DNA of 64,000 nucleotides from Rhynchopus euleeides (taxonomy: Eukaryota; Euglenozoa; Diplonemea; Diplonemida; Diplonemidae). The notes under the pieces are model-generated. The model saw nothing but the letters and a program-made list of their open reading frames with translations, had not been told where the DNA came from and ran no database searches. Shown here piece after piece: positions 1-10,856 of this stretch (position 1 is its first letter; every line of letters begins with the position of its first letter). Made by a program: the position numbers and the translations under genes. Where the stretch lies: contig OY723253.1 in the NCBI GenBank assembly GCA_963210315.1, forward strand, positions 186,001-250,000, in the 5' to 3' direction.

Positions 1-410
1 GCTCCAATGACATGGGGGAGATCGGGACAGATCAGCCAAGTGCTCCAATGATATGGGGGAGATCGGGACAGATCAACCAAGTGCTCCAATGACATGGGGG
101 AGATCAGGACGGATCAGCCAAGTGCTCCAATGACATGGGGGAGATCGGGACAGATCAGCCAAGTGCTCCAATGATATGGGGGAGATCGGGACAGATCAGC
201 CAAGTGCTCCAATGATATGGGGGAGATCGGGACAGATCAGCCAAGTGCTCCAATGATATGGGGGAGATCGGGACAGATCAACCAAGTTCCCCAATGACAT
301 GGGGGAGATCGGGACAGATCAGCCAAGTGCCCCAATTACATGGGGGAGAGCGGAACAGATCACCCAAGTGCTCCAATAATATGGGGGAGATCCGCCAAGT
401 ACCCGAATGA
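1..410. repeat. Edge of the minisatellite: diverged 41-bp monomers
   Basis: About ten tandem copies of a 41-bp unit beginning GCTCCAATGA and containing GGGGGAGATCGGGACAGATC. The unit aligns over its full length with the 41-bp monomer of the main array that follows. It shares the GGGGGAGATCGGG block but differs in the last 28 bases, so it looks like an older, diverged monomer type at the array border. Confidence 0.9.
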
Positions 411-3328
411 TTTGGGGGAGATCGGGCAACCCCACTCACGTGTTGGGGAAGATCGGGGGAGATCGGGCAAGGCCACTATTGTGGTGGGGGAGATCGGGGG
501 AGATCGGGCAACCACATTCAGGTGTTGAGGGAGATCGGGGGAGATCGGGCAAGGCCACTATTGTGGTGGGGGAGATCGGGGGAGATCGGGCAACCACACT
601 CACGTGTCGGGGGAGATCGGGGGAGATCGGGCAACCCCACTCATGTGTCGGGGGAGATCGGGCAACCCCACTCATGTGTTGGGGGAGATCGGGGGAGATC
701 GGGAAACCACACTAATGTGGTGGGGGAGATCGGGGGAGATCGGGCAACCACACTCATGTGGTGGGGGAGATCGGGGGAGATCGGGCAACCCCACTAATGT
801 GGTGGGGGAGATCGGGGGAGATCGGGCAACCCCACTCATGTGTCGGGGGAGATCGGGCAACCACACTAATGTGTTGGGGGAGATCGGGGGAGATCGGGCA
901 ACCACACTCATGTGGTGGGGGAGATCGGGGGAGATCGGGCAACCACACTCATGTGTTGGGGGAGATCGGGGGAGATCGGGCAACCACACTCATGTGGTGG
1001 GGGAGATCGGGGGAGATCGGGCAACCCCACTCATGTGTCGGGGGAGATCGGGGGAGATCGGGCAACCACACTCATGTGGTGGGGGAGATCGGGGGAGATC
1101 GGGCAACCCCACTCATGTGTCGGGGGAGATCGGGGGAGATCGGGCAACCCCACTCATGTGTCGGGGGAGATCGGGGGAGATCGGGCAACCCCACTAATGT
1201 GGTGGGGGAGATCGGGGGAGATCGGGCAACCACACTAATGTGTTGGGGGAGATCGGGGGAGATCGGGCAACCACACTCATGTGGTGGGGGAGATCGGGGG
1301 AGATCGGGCAACCACACTCATGTGTTGGGGGTGATCGGGGGAGATCGGGCAACCACACTCATGTGTTGGGGGAGATCGGGTGAGATCGGGCAACCACACT
1401 CATGTGGTGGGGGAGATCGGGGGAGATCGGGCAACCCCACTCATGTGTCGGGGGAGATCGGGCAACCACACTCATGTGTTGGGGGAGATCGGGGGAGATC
1501 GGGCAACCCCACTCATGTGTCGGGGGAGATCGGGGGAGATCGGGCAACCCCACTAATGTGGTGGGGGAGATCGGGGGAGATCGGGCAACCCCACTAATGT
1601 GGTGGGGGAGATCGGGGGAGATCGGGCAACCACACTCATGTGGTGGGGGAGATCGGGGGAGATCGGGCAACCACACTCATGTGTCGGGGGAGATCGGGCA
1701 AGGCCACTATTGTGGTGGGGGAGATCGGGCAACCCCACTCATGTGGTGGGGGAGATCGGGCAACCCCACTCATGTGGTGGGGGAGATCGGGGGAGATCGG
1801 GCAACCACACTCATGTGGTGGGGGAGATCGGGGGAGATCGGGCAACCCCACTAATGTGGTGGGGGAGATCGGGGGAGATCGGGCAAGGCCACTATTGTGG
1901 TGGGGGAGATCGGGCAACCACACTCATGTGTTGGGGGAGATCGGGGGAGATCGGGCAACCCCACTCATGTGTCGGGGGAGATCGGGGGAGATCGGGCAAG
2001 GCCACTATTGTGGTGGGGGAGATCGGGCAACCCCACTAATGTGGTGGGGGAGATCGGGGGAGATCGGGCAACCCCACTCATGTATCGGGGGAGATCGGGG
2101 GAGATCGGGCAACCCCACTAATGTGGTGGGGGAGATCGGGCAACCACACTCATGTGTTGGGGGAGATCGGGGGAGATCGGGCAACCACACTCATGTGTCG
2201 GGGGAGATCGGGCAAGGCCACTATTGTGGTGGGGGAGATCGGGCAACCCCACTAATGTGGTGGGGGAGATCGGGCAACCCCACTCATGTGGTGGGGGAGA
2301 TCGGGGGAGATCGGGCAACCACACTCATGTGGTGGGGGAGATCGGGGGAGATCGGGCAACCCCACTAATGTGGTGGGGGAGATCGGGGGAGATCGGGCAA
2401 CCACACTCATGTGTCGGGGGAGATCGGGGGAGATCGGGCAAGGCCACTATTGTGGTGGGGGAGATCGGGCAACCCCACTCATGTGTCGGGGGAGATCGGG
2501 GGAGATCGGGCAACCCCACTAATGTGGTGGGGGAGATCGGGCAACCACACTCATGTGTTGGGGGAGATCGGGGGAGATCGGGCAACCACACTAATGTGTT
2601 GGGGGAGATCGGGGGAGATCGGGCAACCCCACTCATGTGTCGGGGGAGATCGGGGGAGATCGGGCAACCACACTCATGTGGTGGGGGAGATCCGGGGAGA
2701 TCGGGCAACCCCACTAATGTGGTGGGGGAGATCGGGCAAGGCCACTATTGTGGTGGGGGAGATCGGGCAACCCCACTAATGTGGTGGGGGAGATCGGGGG
2801 AGATCGGGCAACCACACTCATGTGTTGGGGGAGATCGGGGGAGATCGGGCAACCACACTAATGTGTTGGGGGAGATGGGGCAACCCCACTCATGTGTCGG
2901 GGGAGATCGGGGGAGATCGGGCAACCCCACTAATGTGGTGGGGGAGATCGGGGGAGATCGGGCAACCACACTCATGTGGTGGGGGAGATCGGGGGAGATC
3001 GGGCAACCACACTCATGTGTTGGGGGAGATCGGGGGAGATCGGGCAAGGCCACTATTGTGGTGGGGGAGATCGGGCAACCCCACTAATGTGGTGGGGGAG
3101 ATCGGGCAACCACACTCATGTGTTGGGGGAGATCGGGGGAGATCGGGCAACCACACTAATGTGTTGGGGGAGATCGGGGGAGATCGGGCAACCCCACTCA
3201 TGTGTCGGGGGAGATCGGGGGAGATCGGGCAACCCCACTAATGTGGTGGGGGAGATCGGGCAACCACACTCATGTGTTGGGGGAGATCGGGGGAGATCGG
3301 GCAACCACACTAATGTGTTGGGAGATTT
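411..3328. repeat. Main minisatellite, block 1 (41-bp and 28-bp units)
   Basis: Head-to-tail units, all in one orientation. The full unit is 41 bp: a 13-bp GGGGGAGATCGGG module followed by a 28-bp module ending in CACTCATGTGTT-type sequence. A frequent 28-bp variant lacks the 13-bp module. Sub-variants differ at a few fixed positions (ACCACACT or ACCCCACT; CATGTG or AATGTG; ending TT, GT or TC), and one type carries GGCCACTATTGTGG. Neither 41 nor 28 is a multiple of three and the unit has few stops, so many spurious long reading frames appear on both strands. I call no protein here. Confidence 0.95.
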
Positions 3329-3680
3329 AGTGAATAGTGCGGAGCAAGTATCTTCGCGCGACGCGAGAAACACAACAAAGCAATAATTTGCCCAGAGGGC
3401 CGGAGAGAGGAGGGGGGACAGCCTGCCTAGTCAAGATCTGCGAGAGGGGCCGAGCACCAACGCACACACAACCCGATTTCCTGATGAAGGGTGGTGGTGG
3501 TCGCGCCCCCGTCCAACCGTGCAACGCACGTGGCGGAAACTGCACTATGCAGCAACAGTGATGAGAAACAACACAGCAAAAACAGCAAGCAAACAGCAAC
3601 AGAAACCTCGCGCGCGCCGCTCCTCCCTATTCTAAATCTCCCTTACCGTGGCGAAGCCACTCGACTAAAGTCGTTCGTAG
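3329..3680. mobile_element. 352-bp unique insert splitting the minisatellite
   Basis: Non-repeat sequence between two blocks of the same array. The left end reads GGGAGATTTAG and a reverse complement of it (CTAAATCTCCC) occurs near 3632-3642, so the insert has inverted-repeat ends. The last ~38 bases hold two small hairpins (GTGGCGAAGCCAC and CGACTAAAGTCG). No convincing ORF and no clear target duplication. It may be a MITE-like insertion or a relic of unique sequence. Confidence 0.55.
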
Positions 3681-5850
3681 GGGAGATCGGGGGAGATCGG
3701 GCAACCCCACTCATGTGTCGGGGGAGATCGGGGGAGATCGGGCAACCACACTCATGTGGTGGGGGAGATCCGGGGAGATCGGGCAACCCCACTAATGTGG
3801 TGGGGGAGATCGGGCAAGGCCACTATTGTGGTGGGGGAGATCGGGCAACCCCACTAATGTGGTGGGGGAGATCGGGGGAGATCGGGCAACCACACTCATG
3901 TGTTGGGGGAGATCGGGGGAGATCGGGCAACCCCACTCATGTGTCGGGGGAGATCGGGGGAGATCGGGCAACCCCACTAATGTGGTGGGGGAGATCGGGG
4001 GAGATCGGGCAACCACACTCATGTGGTGGGGGAGATCCGGGGAGATCGGGCAACCCCACTAATGTGGTGGGGGAGATCGGGGGAGATCGGGCAACCACAC
4101 TCATGTGTCGGGGGAGATCGGGGGAGATCGGGCAAGGCCACTATTGTGGTGGGGGAGATCGGGCAACCCCACTAATGCGGTGGGGGAGATCGGGGGAGAT
4201 CGGGCAACCACACTCATGTGTTGGGGGAGATCGGGGGAGATCGGGCAACCACACTAATGTGTTGGGGGAGATCGGGGGAGATCGGGCAACCCCACTCATA
4301 TGTCGGGGGAGATCGGGGGAGATCGGGCAACCACACTCATGTGGTGGGGGAGATCCGGGGAGATCGGGCAACCCCACTAATGTGGTGGGGGAGATCGGGC
4401 AAGGCCACTATTGTGGTGGGGGAGATCGGGCAACCCCACTAATGTGGTGGGGGAGATCGGGGGAGATCGGGCAACCACACTCATGTGTTGGGGGAGATCG
4501 GGGGAGATCGGGCAACCACACTAATGTGTTGGGGGAGATCGGGGGAGATCGGGCAACCCCACTCATGTGTCGGGGGAGATCGGGGGAGATCGGGCAACCC
4601 CACTAATGTGGTGGGGGAGATCGGGGGAGATCGGGCAACCACACTCATGTGGTGGGGGAGATCGGGGGAGATCGGGCAACCACACTCATGTGTCGGGGGA
4701 GATCGGGGGAGATCGGGCAAGGCCACTATTGTGGTGGGGGAGATCGGGCAACCCCACTAATGTGGTGGGGGAGATCGGGGGAGATCGGGCAACCACACTC
4801 ATGTGGTGGGGGAGATCCGGGGAGATCGGGCAACCACACTCATGTGTTGGGGGAGATCGGGGGAGATCGGGCAACCCCACTCATGTGTCGGGGGAGATCG
4901 GGGGAGATCGGGCAAGGCCACTATTGTGGTGGGGGAGATCGGGCAACCCCACTAATGTGGTGGGGGAGATCGGGGGAGATCGGGCAACCCCACTCATGTA
5001 TCGGGGGAGATCGGGGGAGATCGGGCAACCCCACTAATGTGGTGGGGGAGATCGGGCAACCACACTCATGTGTTGGGGGAGATCGGGGGAGATCGGGCAA
5101 CCACACTAATGTGTTGGGGGAGATCGGGGGAGATCGGGCAACCCCACTCATGTGTCGGGGGAGATCGGGGGAGATCGGGCAACCACACTCATGTGTTGGG
5201 GGAGATCGGGGGAGATCGGGCAACCCCACTAATGTGGTGGGGGAGATCGGGGGAGATCGGGCAACCACACTCATGTGGTGGGGGAGATCGGGGGAGATCG
5301 GGCAACCACACTCATGTGTTGGGGGAGATCGGGGGAGATCGGGCAACCCCACTCATGTGTCGGGGGAGATCGGGGGAGATCGGGCAAGGCCACTATTGTG
5401 GTGGGGGAGATCGGGCAACCCCACTAATGTGGTGGGGGAGATCGGGGGAGATCGGGCAACCCCACTCATGTATCGGGGGAGATCGGGGGAGATCGGGCAA
5501 CCCCACTAATGTGGTGGGGGAGATCGGGCAACCACACTCATGTGTTGGGGGAGATCGGGGGAGATCGGGCAACCACACTAATGTGTTGGGGGAGATCGGG
5601 GGAGATCGGGCAACCCCACTCATGTGTCGGGGGAGATCGGGCAACCCCACTAATGTGGTGGGGGAGATCGGGGGAGATCGGGCAACCCCACTAATGTGGT
5701 GGGGGAGATCGGGCAACCCCACTCATGTGTCGGGGGAGATCGGGCAACCACACTAATGTGTCGGGGGAGATCGGACAACCACACTCATGTGGTGGGGGAG
5801 ATCGGGGGAGATCGGGCAAGGCCACTATTGTGGTGGGGGAGATCGGGCCA
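3681..5850. repeat. Main minisatellite, block 2
   Basis: The same 41/28-bp units in the same orientation as before the 352-bp insert, with the same sub-variants in different order. It ends at about 5850, where unique sequence begins. Reading frames across it are repeat artefacts. Confidence 0.95.
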
Positions 5851-6420
5851 CTTTTGTCTGTGAGCATCGGCCGAGGTCTCCGTAGTGGCCTGTTGTTTGT
5901 TGCGACTGCTTCCCCGTTTGAGCCCCTACAACAGCGTTTCCGGGCTCCGGGACCCCTCGTAGTGGGCTCAGATGTCCAAAAACGACCCATTTTGCTACCC
6001 CCCAAAAAAAAATGCGAGCATCTCCCCCTACAAACCCTGGCCTTACCACGGCCCCAGACCCGAAAAAAAGCCGGAAAAACCCGAAATTTTGGGGTGACGA
6101 TTCCGATTTTTTTCGGGTCTTTTTTCCGGGTTTTTCCGGCCTCCAGGGGGGATTTTTCACGCATTTTGGCAAGGGGAAAAAAACGCACGGGACCCGAAAA
6201 AACCCGAAAAAAGCCGAAAAATGCCGGAAAAGTCGTCACCCCCCTTTGGGTGATATTTTTTGGTTTCCAGGTGCCTTTTTGGACCATCGGCCAACAAAAG
6301 CGGTACAATTTTCGTGGTGATCAAGGAGTGCGTGAGAGTGACAGGCAGTGCCTGGGCAGGCCGACTGCTTCTGAAACCCCCACCGCACCCAGCGTCACAT
6401 CCTTCGTCCATCCCATGGTT
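5851..6420. other. Non-coding, purine-rich simple sequence
   Basis: No gene is supported. Roughly 6060-6240 consists of short degenerate runs such as CCGGAAAAACCCG and CCCGAAAAAAGCCG on both strands. The rest is unique sequence without coding character. Confidence 0.6.
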
Positions 6421-6424
6421 GCAT

Positions 6425-8080
6425 AGCGGCCGTTTTAAAAAATCCCTTGTATTTTGTGGACTTGCAAAAACGGCCGCTGATTTTCAGCATTTTAAAAAAC
6501 GGCCGTTTTTTTTTACCTGGGAATTTTGTATGGGGCGTGGGTCAGCAGGCGAGATCCCACCGCCAGGAGTGCCTCCCCACTGCAAGGGATACCCTGCAGC
6601 AAGCATTGTGAGTGCGCCTTCAAGTATGATGCGAAGAGTTCAGACTTCGTGGACCACTTTGACGGACCGCGCCATATCAAGAAGAAGAAGAACGCAGCGT
6701 TGAAAGTGCAGAGCCAGGGAAACAGCTGGCGCTGTCGGAGTGCGATACCCTCAGTGGCAGGCTTGCAACTTCGGATCGCCCGGGGTGCGTTGTTCACCGG
6801 ATCACCGGCTGGCATGGTGCATGATGCTGTCAAGAAGTGTGTCCCGAGGAGGGGCTGAACATGGTTGCGGCCAATCTAGGCACGTGTGTCGTGGATGACC
6901 GTGCAGGCAGAGGTGGGTGTCGCTCACTGGCATCAGGGCTTCCGACAGAGCTTTCCCTTGATCTCGGCGACAGCACCCCGGATGAGAAGGACACCGCCTT
7001 CGCTGATTTATTCCCGAAGGCACGGGCGATCATCCCGGGCAATATGCAGCACCAGCTGGAGGGGTTCCCGACCGCACTGGCGCTGAAGGATGTGCTGTGC
7101 CACATCTCTGACGCAGCTGAGAGGGAGAAGCAGGCGAGCAAGACGGCACCACCGGCCGTGCGATCCCGCTTCTCTCCGACACACACTACCTGCACCGCTT
7201 GAGTGGATCTGCACCTTGCACCACGTCCCCGGGCATTTATACAATCTTCCGGGCCCGCTGCAGGACAGCGGCCCTGCTACGTGTGCGTCGCTTCTGCGGT
7301 TGGCAGAGATGCCCACGAAATCGCTGGGCTCGAGTCCCACCTGCAGGCCGCCGTCCGCCTGACGGCACCCCTCGCATCGCTGCTCCAGAAGTACTGCGAT
7401 GCGCAGCTGGGTGTGCCAACGGCGTGCCCCTGTCGACGCAGTGTACACCGACATTGAGAATGTCATCGAGAAAGTGTCTGACGTGGGGAAGTACGACCCC
7501 CCCGTGCCCCTGGCAGGGGAGCTGGCCTGGGCTGGCGACCGCATGCGCAGAAGGTGGGACGGCACGGAATCAGGGAAGTCCTTCTGGTTTGCGGTCCGCC
7601 GTCTGTGCCCGAGCGCGTACGGCCGCATGAGTCGTAGGGGTGTCAGAACTCCGGTGCCACCTCCCCTCTGTTTCGGGGAGGTCACGAGCAGGGCCTGGGT
7701 GATCTACGACTAGGCCACCACGTTCCGAGGGTGTGCTGGATTTCTGGGACAACCCGGGGGCGAACCGGGCTGCTACACTCCTCTCTGCTCTCGGGTGTCT
7801 GCTGCTTGTCGAGCGACAGGCAGGGCGGAAGCCATTTTTCTTTGTACAGTCGACAGAGAATCGCAGTGCCCAATGTCATGTGCAGGCAACAGGGAGTTGT
7901 CAAGTGTGTTTCCTCAGCTCGGTACGGTAAGCAGGAGGCGAATCTCCAAAGGAAAATAGGAGGGGGAAAAAACGGCCGTTTTTTCGCCAACAAAACATGA
8001 AAACGGCCGTTTTTATATTTCGGTAGCGGGAACTGAGGTAGTGAATTCTCAGAAAATCCACTCCCTCCATGACGGCCGTT
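6425..8080. mobile_element. Possible decayed hAT-like element with CGGCCG subterminal motifs
   Basis: Six AACGGCCGTT-like palindromes cluster at the two ends of this interval (CGGCCG at 6427, 6471, 6500 and at 7973, 8004, 8073), with none between. Between them lies a decayed coding region that includes a BED/C2H2-like finger. Repeated short subterminal motifs plus a finger protein suggest a hAT-type DNA transposon. I found no clean terminal repeats or 8-bp duplication, so borders and class are uncertain. Confidence 0.4.
6590..7715 (+). pseudogene. Decayed transposase-like coding region
   Basis: Protein-like stretches follow one another in different frames on the plus strand. At about 6595-6720 there is a cysteine pair followed by a His-containing helix and a run of lysines (HIKKKK), as in BED or U1-type zinc fingers. 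At 6837-7202 a 121-codon frame has normal amino-acid composition. At 7399-7713 another 104-codon frame includes a Trp/Arg-rich segment. The frame changes suggest frameshifts in a dead gene. I cannot name the family; a hAT transposase is a guess based on the finger and the flanking CGGCCG motifs. Confidence 0.4.
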
Positions 8081-9230
8081 ATGACACTATGCCATCCCTA
8101 TATCTTTTTGATTGAGAACGGCACTTCCAGCTTTTGAGAAGAACGTGACGTCGAGGGCATTCGACAAAAGTCGAAACAGCTCTGTAAAACCGGATACCCC
8201 AACAGCCGAAAAGCCTCTGGCTTTTCGGGTATATTTCCGGTTCAACCCCCGAGTCAGAACTGCAACACAGCAGAGGGAATTTTCTCTCTTTCAGGGGGGG
8301 GGGGTGGGGAAATCGGTTCTCTGGGGGAGCAGTAAGTTTACTAAGTTGAAAAAATAAATGTGAATGCAAGTCGGGACCGGGTCCGAGGGCTGGAGAGGTG
8401 TTCGGACATGAGCCACACAAGGGCGGGGGTGAGGCACCGTCTGGATTGCTGAGAACACGCGCGCGTCTGCAACAATACGACGATACTGTCGCAAGTTGGG
8501 TCGTAGGATGGCATGCCGGGTGATGCCTCCGCCGGAGGAGAAGCGTCGAACTTCATCAGAACCTCAGGAATTGTCGGGGAAGGATTCCCTTGGGGAGCAA
8601 CGGCGAACTCAAGGCGCCGCGCATCCCCCCCACCTTCCCTTCCCCTGAGGGGGTTTGAAAGTATCATCCGCTGACACCGACAGCCTAGGTGCCTCCGCAC
8701 TCTGTGTCACCGTGTCGGCGTGCCCTGCAGTCAGGGAGCTCATTTCATTCTTCATTCTTCCGAGAAAGGGCAGAGGGCAGTGCTTTGAAACGCAACGGCC
8801 ATGACGAGGGTGGGGAAGGGGGGTGGTGGGTGGGGGAATCAAGTGGCATTTCTAGCAGAACTTTTCCAACTCAAAAAAAAAAGAAGAGCATCTGGTGTTA
8901 TCGAAATAGGGGCAACTTCGTACGAACGGGGCACGAAATATCAGGGTGGGCCCTTTTTTTTTTTTTTCTTGGTGGGATTTTTCCAGGGCATTTTATAGGG
9001 GCGAAATCTACGCTCATTTGGGCTTAAATGTGAGGCGTTCCCCTTTTTTTTGACGGACCCCCCGGCAAGCGAGTCTTGTGGTGAATGGGTCACCTCCGGG
9101 TTCCTCTCTCAGGGATCAGTACTCGGGTCCAGCCTCGGGTGCCGGAGGTTAGTCCAAAAAATGAATTTCGTCGGGAGCGATCTGCCGCAGACCGGGCGTG
9201 CAAGGACTTGTATACAGTACAGGTACACGC
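8081..9230. other. Intergenic, nothing supported
   Basis: No coding frame with protein-like composition, no tandem repeat and no RNA gene recognised. Poly-A and poly-T runs occur at about 8870-8970. Confidence 0.5.
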
Positions 9231-9234
9231 CACA

Positions 9235-9970
9235 GGGGGGTCTGGGGGGCGGAGCCCCCCAGCCGCCGGAGGCCACGGTAGTGAACATCTGTTCCTTCCG
9301 GGCGTACAGATTCCGGGCTGTTCCTTGCGTGGGTACAGATTCTGCATGAGCTGGCTGCGTCCTCCTGAGGCTACTGAGGGTGGTCTGCATTCCATTCCCT
9401 GATGTAACCTCAAAGGGTTTGGGTACAGGTATGCAACACAGGGGGGTCTGGGGGGCGGAGCCCCCCAGCCGCCGGAGGCCACGGTAGTGAGCATCTGTTC
9501 CTCTGGCATACGATCCTGCCTCCCGAGGGTGGTCTGTATTCCATTCCCTGATGTCACCCCAAAGGGTTTGGGGTGACTAAAGACAGGCATACGGCACAGG
9601 GGGGTCTGGGGGGCGGAGCCCCCCAGCCGCCGGAGGCCACGGTAGTGAGCATCTGTTCCTCTGGCATACGATCCTGCCTCCCGAGGGTGGTCTGTATTCC
9701 ATTCCCTGATGTCACCCCAAAGGGTTTGGGGTGACTAAAGACAGGCATACGGCACAGGGGGGTCTGGGGGGCGGAGCCCCCCAGCCGCCGGAGGCCACGG
9801 TAGTGAGCATCTGTTCCTCTGGCATACGATCCTGCCTCCCGAGGGTGGTCTGTATTCCATTCCCTGATGTCACCCCAAAGGGTTTGGGGTGACTAAAGAC
9901 AGGCATACGGCACAGGGGGGTCTGGGGGGCGGAGCCCCCCAGCCGCCGGAGGCCACGGTAGTGAACGTCC
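9235..9970. repeat. Tandem repeat, 158-bp unit with G-rich hairpins
   Basis: A conserved block containing GGGGGGTCTGGGGGGCGGAG followed by CCCCCCAG recurs at 9235, 9441, 9599, 9757 and 9915. The last four are spaced exactly 158 bp apart, with near-identical sequence between. The block can fold (GGGGGGCGGAGCCCCCC). Each 158-bp unit also carries a second hairpin, GTCACCCCAAA / TTTGGGGTGAC, at 9553-9577, 9711-9735 and 9869-9893. Inverted single copies of the block occur at 21475-21530 and 21655-21715, and a partial one near 32140. Confidence 0.9.
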
Positions 9971-10526
9971 GCCCCTTCGCGGCCTGCGTTTTCTCGGGGT
10001 TTGACAAAGAAACTGGACAGAAAAACGGTCGGGTAAGTTGCTCGCAGTCTGTGGGCATGAGTCCACTCTCAGCTGCCGGGCTGCCCAGCCGCCACCAGTT
10101 TTTTCCCCCCCGGATTTTTCCCGGAAATCTTTTTTTTTTCCCTTAAATGTGAGGGATCGCCTCAGTTTAGACCCCCTATAATATGCTCTGGATTTTTCAC
10201 GTATTGCCTGTGGTTTTCATGAACCGCCCAAATTTCGCGTGAATGTTGTGCATGAATAGGCCCGGATAGACCCGGACAGGCATGTATTGTCCCGTTCTGG
10301 CCTGTTTAGGTCGGCTGGAGGACGTTAAAGGAGTGCCGTCTCGCTGAGGGTTTCTCTTTGGTGTTGGTGGGCCAACACCAGGAGAGGGTTCCGATATATG
10401 ATCTACGTCAAACAGGTGGGGAGAGCAACCTTGGCAGGGGGACTCAAACTCCCCCAGTGTGCGCAAGAGAACACGATGCCGACCGTTCCCCGCCCCACCC
10501 GCATATAGAAGGATCTGCCCGTGGTC

Positions 10527-10856
10527 ATGACTGCACAGCTTGTGCAGACGACCCTCACAGAGGAGGGCTACCTCCCGTCCACTCCGGGATACCGGTTGCT
10601 GAAGCGGAACGACCTCTGGACGACAGAGTTTAAGGAGGTGGGTGAGGAGGTGCCCCCGTTCCTGCGGGAGAGCGACGTGGTGCTGGTGCAGTGCACCGAG
10701 CTGCCGAGCCCGTGGTCGCGGAAGGAGCTACGCCATAGGGTGTGCTCCCTGATCCGCAACGGGATGCCGTGCTGCAACATACCGGCTGCTCTCCAGGACC
10801 TGTTCATGGTCCTGGACCACCAAGTTCTACCCCGGCCAGTGCGCGGTTTCTTGTAG
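10527..10856 (+). CDS. Hypothetical protein, 109 aa, unrecognised
   Basis: An ATG-initiated frame with balanced, protein-like composition (many acidic residues, Leu, Val, Arg, single Trp residues), unlike the repeat-derived frames around it. The start at 10527 is the first ATG. No signal peptide or membrane segment is evident, and no motif is recognised. It is on the plus strand whereas all confident host genes here are on minus, and it lies between repeats, so it may be a remnant of a mobile-element gene. Confidence 0.35.
   Translation: MTAQLVQTTLTEEGYLPSTPGYRLLKRNDLWTTEFKEVGEEVPPFLRESDVVLVQCTELPSPWSRKELRHRVCSLIRNGMPCCNIPAALQDLFMVLDHQVLPRPVRGFL

Noticed and set aside
340..5756. Dozens of overlapping frames of 60-370 codons on both strands with Gly/Arg/Asp- or Pro/Ser-rich repeats
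   Set aside because: They are translations of the 41/28-bp minisatellite, which has almost no stops; they exist in several frames at once and lack independent evidence.
1..5850. CRISPR-like array (regular direct repeats)
   Set aside because: Units are contiguous with no unique spacers, no cas genes, and the window is eukaryotic.
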